A stretch of 64,000 bases of DNA from contig CALDTZ010000085.1 in NCBI GenBank assembly GCA_937924805.1, positions 24,031-88,030 of the forward strand, read 5' to 3'. Origin of the DNA: an uncultured Saprospiraceae bacterium. Lineage in GTDB: Bacteria; Bacteroidota; Bacteroidia; Chitinophagales; Saprospiraceae. Of this stretch, positions 37,256-45,182 are shown one piece after another; position 1 is the stretch's first letter, and each line of letters opens with the position of its first letter. Under the pieces are notes generated by a model. It saw only the letters and a list, made by a program, of their open reading frames with translations, searched no databases and was not told the origin of the DNA. A program made the translations under genes and the position numbers.

Positions 37256-38299
37256 ATGTTTTATCAACTCTTTTTGAAACCTTTTTTGTTTTTATTCTAT
37301 CCAGAAAAGTCGCACCACATTGCGTTATCATTATTTAGATTTGCTTTAAATACACCAATTCTAAGTTCAATTTTAAAGAAAAAGTACGCCACTAAATCCT
37401 TTGATGCACCGGTTTCGTCATTCGGTTTATCATTCAAAAACCGTGTTGGATTAGCTGCTGGTTTTGATAAAGATGGTAAATATATTGATCTTGTTTCACG
37501 ACTAGGTTTCGGATTTATTGAAATAGGTACCGTTACGCCAAAACCACAAGCCGGCAATCCTCTACCTAGGTTATTTAGACTTCCAAAAGACAAGGCGCTA
37601 ATCAATCGAATGGGATTCAACAATGACGGTGTAGATGCACTTGTCTCTAGATTGAAAAAAGCGTCATATGACCATGTGATTTTAGGTGGAAATATTGGCA
37701 AAAACAAGGTAACACCCAATGATAAAGCTTATCTAGATTATCTTATATGTTTCGAGAAACTTCATGCTTACGTTGATTATTTTGTTGTCAATGTTAGTTC
37801 ACCCAATACCCCAGGATTAAGAGACTTACAAGAAGTAAACAGTTTACGCAAAATTCTAACCCCTTTGGTTCAACATTCACTTCAAACCAATAAAAAACCT
37901 ATTCTTTTAAAAGTTGCTCCTGATGTTTCTTATGATCATCTTGATGGAATTATTGATTTAATGATGGAATTATCAATGGATGGTTTAATTATTTCAAATA
38001 CAACGATTGATCGATCCAACCTTTCTACCAACAAAGATGAAGTAGATAAAATCGGTTCAGGTGGGGTAAGTGGAAAACCATTACTAGATTCTTCTTCATC
38101 GATGATACAATATGTAAATAAAAAAACAAATGGTGCATTAGAAATCATTGGCGTTGGAGGTATTCATTCGGGAGATGATGGACTTAATAAAATAAAAGCA
38201 GGTGCCTCATTGGTCCAAATTTATACTGGTTTTATTTACGAAGGTCCAACATTAATTGGCGAGATTAAAAAGAAACTTCAAAATTTATCTAAAGGATAA
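37256..38299 (+). CDS. pyrD: Dihydroorotate dehydrogenase (quinone), class 2
   Basis: 347 residues. Membrane-associated flavoprotein oxidising dihydroorotate to orotate with quinone. The N-terminal hydrophobic helical pair (FYQLFLKPFLFLFYPEKSHH) is the class 2 membrane-binding extension. FMN and active site: GLAAGFDKDGKYID, IGTVTPKPQAGNPLPRLFRL, NRMGFNNDG, VNVSSPNTPGLR with the catalytic Ser, and IGVGGIHSGDD with the phosphate site. It begins 2 bp after the Crp-family gene stop, a striking coupling of a regulator and a pyrimidine gene. Confidence 0.96.
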   Translation: MFYQLFLKPFLFLFYPEKSHHIALSLFRFALNTPILSSILKKKYATKSFDAPVSSFGLSFKNRVGLAAGFDKDGKYIDLVSRLGFGFIEIGTVTPKPQAGNPLPRLFRLPKDKALINRMGFNNDGVDALVSRLKKASYDHVILGGNIGKNKVTPNDKAYLDYLICFEKLHAYVDYFVVNVSSPNTPGLRDLQEVNSLRKILTPLVQHSLQTNKKPILLKVAPDVSYDHLDGIIDLMMELSMDGLIISNTTIDRSNLSTNKDEVDKIGSGGVSGKPLLDSSSSMIQYVNKKTNGALEIIGVGGIHSGDDGLNKIKAGASLVQIYTGFIYEGPTLIGEIKKKLQNLSKG

Positions 38300-38557
38300 G
38301 GGTATTTTATATAAAGTTTTAAAAGACCTATCACTCTTATTCATCATTCTTCTATTTACAGTTCCCTCTTTTAGAGCAAGTTATACAATATCATTTATTT
38401 CAATGAAAAAAACGACGGAATATAAGTGTGAATTCTGGTGTATCTAACACATGCAAAAAATTGCTTATGGTATGCCATTTGAATTAACATACATGATATT
38501 AACCACTACTATTAAAGAAATGTATGTGGATTTAATAACCAAAACCATATTCAAACC
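38300..38557 (+). other. Intergenic stretch after pyrD, nothing clear
   Basis: About 260 bp without a convincing gene. A 63-codon frame overlapping the end of pyrD runs into it (to 38447) but has no family resemblance and is probably chance. No exact TAnnTTTG box and no hairpin with a T-tract were found before the small frame at 38558. Confidence 0.4.
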
Positions 38558-38665
38558 ATGCTTGAGAAGGAAGAGGAATCTATCTACTCAGACGCTAGAT
38601 TTTGGTTAGTTTTATTATCATCAACTTTGTTAATAAGTTTCTTGATTTTTAGCTATCCTGGGTAG
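38558..38665 (+). CDS. Possible 35-residue single-pass membrane micro-protein
   Basis: Begins MLEKEEESIYSDARFW, followed by a hydrophobic span of about 20 residues (VLLSSTLLISFLIFSYPG) and a stop. The acidic N-terminus followed by one transmembrane helix is typical of small membrane proteins, and a strong terminator follows 15 bp later. No family is recognised and no promoter was found. Chance hydrophobic frames occur in AT-rich DNA, so this remains a candidate. Confidence 0.4.
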   Translation: MLEKEEESIYSDARFWLVLLSSTLLISFLIFSYPG

Positions 38666-38680
38666 AAAAAGCATGAGAAG

Positions 38681-38712
38681 GCTGAATGTTTAACCAAACA
38701 TTCAGCTTTCTT
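38681..38712 (+). terminator. Intrinsic terminator, overlapping the end of nadC
   Basis: Perfect 11-bp stem GCTGAATGTTT (38681-38691) with AAACATTCAGC (38696-38706), AACC loop, then a T-rich tail on the plus strand. It overlaps the nadC stop from the other side, and a CTTTTT tract on the minus strand may make it bidirectional. Confidence 0.85.
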
Positions 38713-39565
38713 TTATTACCTTAAGGCTTAAATCTAAACTTCCAGCTGAATGAGTCAAAGCACCAACAGAAATAAACTCGACTCCGCTTTCCGCAATTTT
38801 TCTTACTGTTTGTAAATTAATTCCTCCTGAAGCTTCCGTTTCAAATTGATCTCCAATCGTTGCAATAGCTTCTTTTAAGAGAGGTAATTCAAAGTTGTCT
38901 AACATTATTCTTGTCACATTTCCTACGGAAAGTACTTCATGCAATTCTACAAGATTTCGTACCTCAACGGTAATGCCTAAATTAAGACCGTTGGTTTTTA
39001 AATAACTATTTACTCTGTTGATTGCCTCTTTAATATTTCCGCAAGCGTCGATATGATTATCCTTAATCATAATCCAATCGTACAGTCCGTCTCTATAGTT
39101 TTCGCATCCACCAATTCGAACGGCCCATTTTTCCAAAAAACGCATCCCTGGTGTTGTTTTTCGAGTATCCAAAATTCGTACTGGCAACCCTTCAACTTCC
39201 ACTGCAAAACGACTACTGAGTGTAGAAATACCGCTCATTCTTTGCATTGTATTTAATACTAAGCGTTCTGCTTTGAGAAGTGCCTGAGATTTACATGTAA
39301 CAATAAAAGCAACATCCCCATATTTTACATCACTCCCATCTTTGATTAGGTGCTCTACTTTTGCATTGGGGTCAACCTTTTTAAATACCATTTCTGCAAA
39401 ATCTACACCTGCAATCACTCCTGTATCTTTAACCAATAATCTCGCTTTTGAAATAGCCTCTTCGGGAATGCACGCTAAAGAGGTGTGATCTCCCGTTTGA
39501 ATATCTTCAAATAAGGTTTCGTCAATGAATTTTTCTAATTGTTCTAAATTTACTCCTTCCAACAT
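38702..39565 (-). CDS. nadC: Nicotinate-nucleotide pyrophosphorylase (quinolinate phosphoribosyltransferase)
   Basis: 287 residues. Converts quinolinate and PRPP to nicotinate mononucleotide and CO2. Seen: DHTSLACIPEEAISKARLL, LKAERLVLNTMQRMSGIST, ILDTRKTTPGMRFLEKWAV (PRPP/quinolinate Arg-Lys cluster), GGCENYRDGLYDWIMIKDNH, and EASGGINLQTVRKIAESGVEF. nadA and nadB are not adjacent. Quinolinate could come from aspartate or from spontaneous cyclisation of the ACMS made by the operon at 1-7 kb. Confidence 0.96.
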   Translation of the reverse strand: MLEGVNLEQLEKFIDETLFEDIQTGDHTSLACIPEEAISKARLLVKDTGVIAGVDFAEMVFKKVDPNAKVEHLIKDGSDVKYGDVAFIVTCKSQALLKAERLVLNTMQRMSGISTLSSRFAVEVEGLPVRILDTRKTTPGMRFLEKWAVRIGGCENYRDGLYDWIMIKDNHIDACGNIKEAINRVNSYLKTNGLNLGITVEVRNLVELHEVLSVGNVTRIMLDNFELPLLKEAIATIGDQFETEASGGINLQTVRKIAESGVEFISVGALTHSAGSLDLSLKVIKES

Positions 39566-39586
39566 ATTATATTTTGGTAATGCTAT

Positions 39587-39594
39587 TAAATTTG
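39587..39594 (+). promoter_or_regulatory. Candidate -7 box of gldB
   Basis: TAAATTTG matches TAnnTTTG, 19 bp before ATG 39614. A TTTG at 39573-39576 is too close for a normal -33 element. Confidence 0.42.
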
Positions 39595-39613
39595 TGCTTA
39601 ATTTTAATCCAAT

Positions 39614-40636
39614 ATGAAATACTGGTTATACTTTTGTGGTCTTTCGTTTTTTTTCGTCGCTTGTAATTCTGACGCTAATTTACCAAATGTAAATCATATT
39701 GAAGTCGATGTAAAAATTAAACGTTTTGATTCAGCACTTGCCAATTTGGATACATTAGCATTAAGTAGTGGATATCAAAATCTTGTCGAACGTTTTCCCA
39801 ACCTTACAACATTATTGTTTACTCAAATAATTCCAATACAGAAGAAAGGGCCACTAAACCTAGATACTTTGCATCATTTTCTTACCAATCCTTTTGTAAG
39901 GAATGCATTAAATGCGACACAATCTACTTTTCCAAATTTGAAACAACAAGAAAAAAAAATAGCGAAAGCTATGCAGTATTACTTACATTATTTTCCGAAT
40001 GCAACGATTCCTAATATTTATTCAGGGATTACTGACTATACATATCAGACATTTATCTTTAATGATGGAAACAAAGATGGGATCTGTGCTTCTTTAGATT
40101 TATACCTTGGCAGCGATTACCCTTACAAAAACATCGATCCTAAAAACCCTGCTTTTTCGCAGTATATCAGTAAACGCTACGATAAATCCTATTTAACAAA
40201 AAAAGTGGTCGAGTTACTTATTGAAGATCAAATTGGTACTATCCAAGGGAAAAAATTACTTGATCATATGATTTACCATGGCAAAAAATGGTATCTTATT
40301 AACAAGTTAATTCCAACAGAACATGATTCGATTTTAACAGAATTTACGGCAGAGCAACTAGAGTGGTGCAATGAAAATGAGCTTGCAATATGGTCTTATT
40401 TTCTTGACAATAACCTTATGTATGAAACGAATCAGCAAAAAATTAAAACCTTTGTATTCGAATCACCTTCTTCCTTTGGCATGCCTGAAGAAGCTCCTGG
40501 AAGAACGGCCCAATATATCGGATGGAAAATGGTTACAAGATTTATGGAACAAACAGGGTCTACAATTGAAGAACTTATAAAAGAAGAGAATACTAACATT
40601 CTTAAATTATCAAAATATAAACCTAAAAGAAAGTAA
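39614..40636 (+). CDS. gldB: Gliding motility lipoprotein GldB
   Basis: 340 residues with a lipoprotein signal ending FFFVACNS (lipobox Cys ~17). Family features: VDVKIKRFDSALANLD near the N-terminus, the long helical middle with YQTFIFNDGNKDGICASLDLYLGSDYPY, and the C-terminal PGRTAQYIGWKMVTRFME and ILKLSKYKPKRK. GldB is an essential gliding lipoprotein in Flavobacterium and is often found in T9SS-bearing genomes. gldC, next to gldB in flavobacteria, is absent here; instead the next gene is a 2OG-Fe(II) oxygenase 1 bp downstream. Identity is from conserved ends, the middle being divergent. Confidence 0.82.
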   Translation: MKYWLYFCGLSFFFVACNSDANLPNVNHIEVDVKIKRFDSALANLDTLALSSGYQNLVERFPNLTTLLFTQIIPIQKKGPLNLDTLHHFLTNPFVRNALNATQSTFPNLKQQEKKIAKAMQYYLHYFPNATIPNIYSGITDYTYQTFIFNDGNKDGICASLDLYLGSDYPYKNIDPKNPAFSQYISKRYDKSYLTKKVVELLIEDQIGTIQGKKLLDHMIYHGKKWYLINKLIPTEHDSILTEFTAEQLEWCNENELAIWSYFLDNNLMYETNQQKIKTFVFESPSSFGMPEEAPGRTAQYIGWKMVTRFMEQTGSTIEELIKEENTNILKLSKYKPKRK

Positions 40637-40637
40637 A

Positions 40638-41585
40638 ATGGCACGTACTATCCCCGTAGTAGATTTATCTAAATTCACAGAAGGTAATGAAACCCAGAGA
40701 CAAGAATTTGTAAATGAAATTGGAGATGCATTTCATAAAGTAGGATTTGTTGGTGTAATTAACCATGGGATCAAAAAATCCCTTGTAGATGGTTTTTATA
40801 GTGCATCAAAAGAATATTTTTCTTTAAAGAAAGACATTAAAAACAAATATGAAATGAAAGGCATGGCCGGACAAAGAGGGTATACTTCTTTTGGCAAAGA
40901 ACATGCAAAACAATCAGAAGTCGCTGATTTAAAGGAGTTTTTCCAATTAGGTCAATATGTAGATGACCCTTCCTTAAAAGAAACGTATCCTGATAATGTA
41001 ATTGTTGACGAAGTACCTGTCTTTAATCAGTATGGAAAAGAGCTGTATAAAGCTTTTGAAACAGCAGGAGGTGCCTTACTCCGTGCTATTGCACTTCACC
41101 TAAAAATAGGAGAAAACTACTTTGATAATCATATTGATAAAGGAAATAGTATCCTCAGATCTATTCATTATCCACCGATAACTGAAGAGCCTAGGACAGC
41201 AATACGAGCAGAACAACATGAAGATATAAATCTGATTACTTTATTAGTCGGTGCTTCGGCAGGTGGATTACAGTTACTAAATGCGGATGAAGAGTGGCAA
41301 GATATTACGCCTGGTGAAAATGAAATCGTTATCAATGTCGGTGATATGTTACAGCGGTTGACCAACAACTATTTAAAATCAACAACCCATCGGGTAATTA
41401 ATCCTCCAAAAGAACAATGGCATGTGCCAAGGTTATCAATTCCGTTTTTTTTACACCCTAAAAGTGAAATGAGTTTAAACTGTCTGGAAGATTGCGTTAC
41501 AAGCGATAGACCAATTCAATATCCTCCGATTACAGCAGGTGAGTATTTAGATCAACGATTACGGGAGATCGGACTAAAAAAATAA
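40638..41585 (+). CDS. 2-oxoglutarate/Fe(II) oxygenase, isopenicillin N synthase-like family
   Basis: 315 residues. The N-terminal DIOX_N part (IPVVDLSKFTEG, VGFVGVINHGIKK) is followed by the double-stranded beta-helix: HED triad H194/D196 with distal H251 (STTHRVINP), and the RxS co-substrate motif R265/S267 (PRLSIPFFLHP). All the iron and 2-oxoglutarate-binding residues are present. Substrate cannot be inferred; this family includes antibiotic-synthesis and hormone enzymes, but in bacteria many act on small metabolites. Starts 1 bp after gldB, so co-transcribed. Confidence 0.9.
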   Translation: MARTIPVVDLSKFTEGNETQRQEFVNEIGDAFHKVGFVGVINHGIKKSLVDGFYSASKEYFSLKKDIKNKYEMKGMAGQRGYTSFGKEHAKQSEVADLKEFFQLGQYVDDPSLKETYPDNVIVDEVPVFNQYGKELYKAFETAGGALLRAIALHLKIGENYFDNHIDKGNSILRSIHYPPITEEPRTAIRAEQHEDINLITLLVGASAGGLQLLNADEEWQDITPGENEIVINVGDMLQRLTNNYLKSTTHRVINPPKEQWHVPRLSIPFFLHPKSEMSLNCLEDCVTSDRPIQYPPITAGEYLDQRLREIGLKK

Positions 41586-41643
41586 GAACTCAAACACATT
41601 GCGTTTGTTAATTAATACAATTACCTTTAAAAAAAAATAAACT

Positions 41644-41838
41644 ATGATTTCTTTAATATTCGGGCTAGGTGGACAAGAAATTTTAATTATTGCATTCATT
41701 GTTCTTCTTCTTTTCGGAGGAAAAAAACTTCCTGAATTAATGAAAGGTATGGGTAAAGGAATAAAAGAATTTAATAATGCAAAAGCAAGTATCGAGTCTG
41801 AAGTAAAAGACAGCATAAAAGACGTGGATAAAGCGTAA
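41644..41838 (+). CDS. tatA: Sec-independent protein translocase protein TatA
   Basis: 64 residues. N-terminal transmembrane helix ([20 protein letters not shown]) with the characteristic FGGKKLPEL hinge, then an amphipathic helix ([19 protein letters not shown]) and a charged tail. It forms the TatA pore for twin-arginine export of folded proteins. tatC is not adjacent. It is 58 bp from the upstream oxygenase. TatE or TatB naming cannot be separated from sequence alone, but one short TatA-like protein is usual in Bacteroidota. Confidence 0.92.
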   Translation: MISLIFGLGGQEILIIAFIVLLLFGGKKLPELMKGMGKGIKEFNNAKASIESEVKDSIKDVDKA

Positions 41839-41989
41839 GATTCATTAGATAATTATTCGTTCACCATTCTCCTTTTATTTTTTTACCTTCGAGTTCCTTC
41901 TTGTTGTGGAACTTATAGTTGGTATATATTGTAAGTATATTACCTCTGATATCACATCATAAGGTATTATTTAATATTTAAACCGTTAC

Positions 41990-42448
41990 ATGGCAAAATC
42001 GCAACAGTCTTTCAATAAAAAAGAAAAAGAAAAGAAAAGACAAAAAAAGAAAAAAGAAAAATTAGAAAGAAGAGAGCAGCGTAAGATTGAAAAACTAGAA
42101 AATGGACCAAAATCTTTCGAAGATATGATCTCATATGTTGATGAAGATGGAAACTTTTCCTCAACACCTCCAGATCCCCTTAAAAAGAAAGTTGTAAAAT
42201 TAGAAGATATTGTAATTAGTGTTCCTACTCGAGTGCATGTTGTCGAAGAAGTGGAACGGTCAGGTCGAGTAAATTTCTTTAATTCAGAAAAAGGGTATGG
42301 ATTTATTACAGATGCTAAATCGAAAGAAAGTTTATTTGTTCACATCAACAATGTAATTGATCAAATTGCAGAAAACGACAATGTAACTTTTGAAATAGAA
42401 ATGGGAATGAAAGGCCCTAATGCAGTAAAAGTAAAGGTTATAAAATAG
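41990..42448 (+). CDS. Cold-shock domain protein with Lys/Glu-rich N-terminal extension
   Basis: 152 residues. The C-terminal ~65 residues are a cold-shock domain with RNP1 (KGYGFIT) and RNP2 (LFVHI): GRVNFFNSEKGYGFI and then VTFEIEMGMKGPNAVKVK. The N-terminal ~40 residues are almost all Lys, Glu and Arg (QSFNKKEKEKKRQKKKKEK) and predicted to be a basic coiled helix, followed by a linker (EDMISYVDEDGNFSS). This layout recurs in Bacteroidota. Probably an RNA-binding chaperone or translation factor. A strong terminator follows the stop. Confidence 0.9.
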   Translation: MAKSQQSFNKKEKEKKRQKKKKEKLERREQRKIEKLENGPKSFEDMISYVDEDGNFSSTPPDPLKKKVVKLEDIVISVPTRVHVVEEVERSGRVNFFNSEKGYGFITDAKSKESLFVHINNVIDQIAENDNVTFEIEMGMKGPNAVKVKVIK

Positions 42449-42474
42449 ATATATAACTTGCCATATAAAAGAAA

Positions 42475-42508
42475 AAGCTTCAGTAAATATACTGAAGCTT
42501 TTTTTTTT
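42475..42508 (+). terminator. Intrinsic terminator after the cold-shock gene
   Basis: Perfect 11-bp stem AAGCTTCAGTA (42475-42485) / TACTGAAGCTT (42490-42500), AATA loop, then eight Ts. The A-run upstream gives Ts on the minus strand, so it may also stop transcripts coming from the tRNA-Val gene. Confidence 0.92.
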
Positions 42509-42509
42509 G

Positions 42510-42584
42510 TGCGCGATGAGAGACTCGAACTCCCGACCCCCTGGGTGTAAACCAGGTGCTCTGAACCAACTGAGCTAATCACGC
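42510..42584 (-). tRNA. tRNA-Val, anticodon UAC
   Basis: On the minus strand the 75-nt sequence folds as a tRNA: acceptor stem GCGTGAT with ATCGCGC (one G-U), D arm with TAGCTCAGTTGGTTCAGAG, anticodon stem CCTGG/CCAGG around TTTACAC giving anticodon TAC, and T arm with GGTCGGGAGTTCGAGTCTC. Discriminator base A; CCA is not encoded. It sits between the cold-shock terminator and the end of the polysaccharide operon. Confidence 0.95.
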
Positions 42585-42589
42585 TAAAC

Positions 42590-42616
42590 AATAAAAAAGA
42601 ATACTATTATTCTTTT
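42590..42616 (-). terminator. Terminator of the polysaccharide operon
   Basis: Minus strand: AAAAGAATA pairs with TATTCTTTT (9 bp, 4-nt loop), followed by a T-run. It lies between the polymerase stop and tRNA-Val. The stem is A/T-rich and therefore weaker than the others in the window. Confidence 0.55.
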
Positions 42617-42639
42617 CGGAATGCAAATATAATTTTTTT

Positions 42640-44094
42640 TTATTCATCTGCATTCTTAATTTCAATTTTATTCGTTTTCATGTATTTTAAATACAAAAAA
42701 GCGACAATTCCAAGATTTAAAAAGTAAAAAGGTCCAACTTTATCGGCTTCAATCAAGTCATTAATTATCAATAGTGCATCTATGATTATTAAGGAAAGCA
42801 ATGCTGCTAATAACAATTGCTTTTCATCTTGATCTGTCATTTTTTGATATAATTTAGTTCCTAAAACAAGTGGAATAATCGTCAAAAGTAAAAATATAAT
42901 AAAACCAAAAATACCTTGTTCCACAAAAACCATCAAATAATAATTATGAATACCAGAACCTGATTCATTATCACTTACATAGGTTTCAAAACTTGCTACT
43001 GTGTGACCAATATATTCAGGATAAAAACAACCAGGACCATAGCCAACAAGTGGTTTTTCTCCGACCATATAAAACCCCGCAACCCATCTATATACTCGCT
43101 CCATGGTTGATACATCTTGCATTTTATACGTAGCTTCAATCAGATTGTCATAATTATCATGTGTTATAGTCTTCTCAAAATCTGGAGCAAAATCCATAAA
43201 ATTATTATTGCTAACCATAAAGGTTATCAATAGGGTAATCAAACAAAATGAAACGACCAAAGCTAATTTTGTTAATCTCCATCGAATTACATAGGATGCT
43301 CCGACAGCCATTACTACAGCGACAAAAGCGGCCCTTGTGTAAGACAAATACGTAGCTACCAACAAAAAGGCTAATAAAGGTAAATAGATTAGCTTAAATG
43401 GACTTTTGGACGTTCTAAACATATACCAAAAATATGGTAGGACTAACGCCAACATCGCAGCATAATTTACATGATTTCTAAAAATAGGCCTAACTGCTTT
43501 ATTTATAGATTCAAATGTAAATCCTAAGCCTGCATGATTAATCATAACATAAGTTACGGCAATCAGCATTCCTACGAATAAACCCTTAAATACCTGCCGA
43601 AAATCTTTTTCTTTATTGAAAAGATATAGTGGAAAAAAATAAAATGGTATTACGTACCAAAGCTTCGCCGCCAAATATTTAAATGAAACCAAAGGGTTTG
43701 TTGAAAATATACTAACTAAAAATAGAATAGAAAGGTGAATAAAAATCAAAGTTGAAATCGGATTGGACTTTACACTTTGCAAAATCTTTTTTGGAGACCT
43801 AACCAAAAATAAAATAAAGATGCCTAACAACGTTAACATCATAGGCTCTGATGGTAAATCGGTGCCTATACCTCCAGGTAGTTCTATTTCTGTTGAAAAC
43901 GGCAGTAAAAAGAAAAAACCTGCAAATATTAAAAAAGGGTATCTTATGCAGATAAAAACATATAAAATTAAAAAGGAGACCCCCATTAATGGAATAAAGT
44001 CAATGATTAACCCCATTAAACAAACTAGAATAGTGAATCCTATAAACGCATAAAAAATACGTTTTTGTTGGCTATTTGATAAATCAACCAACAT
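42640..44094 (-). CDS. O-antigen polymerase/ligase-like membrane protein (Wzy/WaaL family)
   Basis: 484 residues, about 12 hydrophobic helices. The large periplasmic loop before the last helices has the Wzy_C signature: YRWVAGFYMVGEKPLVGYGP and GSGIHNYYLMVFVEQGIFGF, with the conserved His and Glu. It either polymerises lipid-linked repeat units or ligates glycan to an acceptor; sequence does not separate the two. Together with the Wzz-like and flippase genes upstream (3 bp and 14 bp gaps) it makes an operon for assembly of a surface polysaccharide. No glycosyltransferases are present here. Confidence 0.85.
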   Translation of the reverse strand: MLVDLSNSQQKRIFYAFIGFTILVCLMGLIIDFIPLMGVSFLILYVFICIRYPFLIFAGFFFLLPFSTEIELPGGIGTDLPSEPMMLTLLGIFILFLVRSPKKILQSVKSNPISTLIFIHLSILFLVSIFSTNPLVSFKYLAAKLWYVIPFYFFPLYLFNKEKDFRQVFKGLFVGMLIAVTYVMINHAGLGFTFESINKAVRPIFRNHVNYAAMLALVLPYFWYMFRTSKSPFKLIYLPLLAFLLVATYLSYTRAAFVAVVMAVGASYVIRWRLTKLALVVSFCLITLLITFMVSNNNFMDFAPDFEKTITHDNYDNLIEATYKMQDVSTMERVYRWVAGFYMVGEKPLVGYGPGCFYPEYIGHTVASFETYVSDNESGSGIHNYYLMVFVEQGIFGFIIFLLLTIIPLVLGTKLYQKMTDQDEKQLLLAALLSLIIIDALLIINDLIEADKVGPFYFLNLGIVAFLYLKYMKTNKIEIKNADE

Positions 44095-44097
44095 TGT

Positions 44098-45168
44098 TTA
44101 TTTCTTTTTAAGTTGGTCTAATAGAATTACCGTAGCAGCTCCTAAGACAAAAACGACCATACCGATGCCAATCACAATGATGCTTCTCTTTGGTCTGTTT
44201 TTATAAACAGGCACACTTCCATCTTCGATAAGGTGGATAGCGTTAAACGGTGCATTATAAGCTCCTAATAACAATTGTTGTCTTTGTTTGTCTATGGCAA
44301 ATTGGAGAGTAAATGCTTTCTGTTCTTTTTCTAATGTAAAAATTGGTAAGTATCCTTTATTAAACAACCCTAGTTTGGTGCTCAAATTGTCATATTGTTT
44401 TTTCAATCCTTTTACCGTAGATTCCAAAGATGCAATTGAATCTCTATGACCACCAAACGCTTTTAAGTTTTCAAGTTTTGCTTTTTTATTAAAATATCTT
44501 GATTCTACTTTTGGAGCCAATTGTGCATAAGCACCACTCTGTTCTTCTAGGTTATAGACCCCATAAGTCTTTCTTAAAAAATTTAGTGAATCAGAAAGTT
44601 TTTTTAGTTCTTTCGTTTTATAATCAATCGAAGAATTATAATTATCCAAAAGAGATTTTTGGCTTTCTTTTACTACTGTTTGTGCTAGTTTGTTTAATTC
44701 ATTCCTTGCTGCATTGACCATATTTCTTGCCACTTCTGGATCTTTGTCTTCTATCGAAAGTTCCAATGCGTCATATTTCGTTTTCTTGGCATTATAAAGT
44801 TTTTCTAGTTTGAGATTCAATTTGTGCCTGGCGTTTTTTGACTCTTTTTTTATCTCATAATGCTCATACAAGTCAAATTCATTAATTAGAAAATCATATA
44901 TTTTACCCGATTTTGCAATAGACATAAGTCTATTTAAGTCCTCACTTTCTCCATAATAAAGCCTTCTTTGTTCATTTTCTCCAATGGCTGCTGGTTTAGC
45001 TAAATCAGTATGAGCAGCATAAAAGATGGATGTAGATTTGTAGTAATTAGGTAAAAATAAAGAAACAACTGCTGTCAATATCGTAGCAATTAGTGTCATT
45101 AAAATTAGAGGTCGCCTCCAATTCCAAAGAACATTTATTAGATCCAATAAATTTTCTCTTTGTTCCAT
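44098..45168 (-). CDS. Wzz-family polysaccharide chain-length / export protein
   Basis: 356 residues. An N-terminal transmembrane helix (residues ~18-36) follows the cytosolic LLDLINVLWNWRRP. The periplasmic domain starts with the Wzz-type NYYKSTSIFYAA, the middle is a long coiled-coil region (residues ~165-260, rich in Lys/Glu/Leu heptads), and the second transmembrane helix is at the end (IIVIGIGMVVFVLGAATVILL, preceded by the Pro-rich YKNRPKRS). No C-terminal tyrosine kinase domain, so the plain co-polymerase type. It starts 14 bp after the flippase gene. Confidence 0.85.
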   Translation of the reverse strand: MEQRENLLDLINVLWNWRRPLILMTLIATILTAVVSLFLPNYYKSTSIFYAAHTDLAKPAAIGENEQRRLYYGESEDLNRLMSIAKSGKIYDFLINEFDLYEHYEIKKESKNARHKLNLKLEKLYNAKKTKYDALELSIEDKDPEVARNMVNAARNELNKLAQTVVKESQKSLLDNYNSSIDYKTKELKKLSDSLNFLRKTYGVYNLEEQSGAYAQLAPKVESRYFNKKAKLENLKAFGGHRDSIASLESTVKGLKKQYDNLSTKLGLFNKGYLPIFTLEKEQKAFTLQFAIDKQRQQLLLGAYNAPFNAIHLIEDGSVPVYKNRPKRSIIVIGIGMVVFVLGAATVILLDQLKKK

Positions 45169-45182
45169 TCTTCGTTCGTTAG

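Noticed and set aside
38256..38447. 63-codon open frame overlapping the end of pyrD
   Set aside because: Starts inside pyrD, shows no family pattern, and looks like a chance frame.
41590..41610. Small hairpin CAAAC / GTTTG before tatA
   Set aside because: Five base pairs, no T-run; expected by chance in AT-rich sequence.
42510..42584. tRNA-Val as an integration (att) site
   Set aside because: No integrase gene, no second partial tRNA copy and no shift in gene character on either side.
42624..42631. TATATTTG box on the minus strand upstream of tRNA-Val
   Set aside because: It matches TAnnTTTG, but the operon terminator hairpin would lie directly in the resulting leader and there is no -33 element at normal distance.
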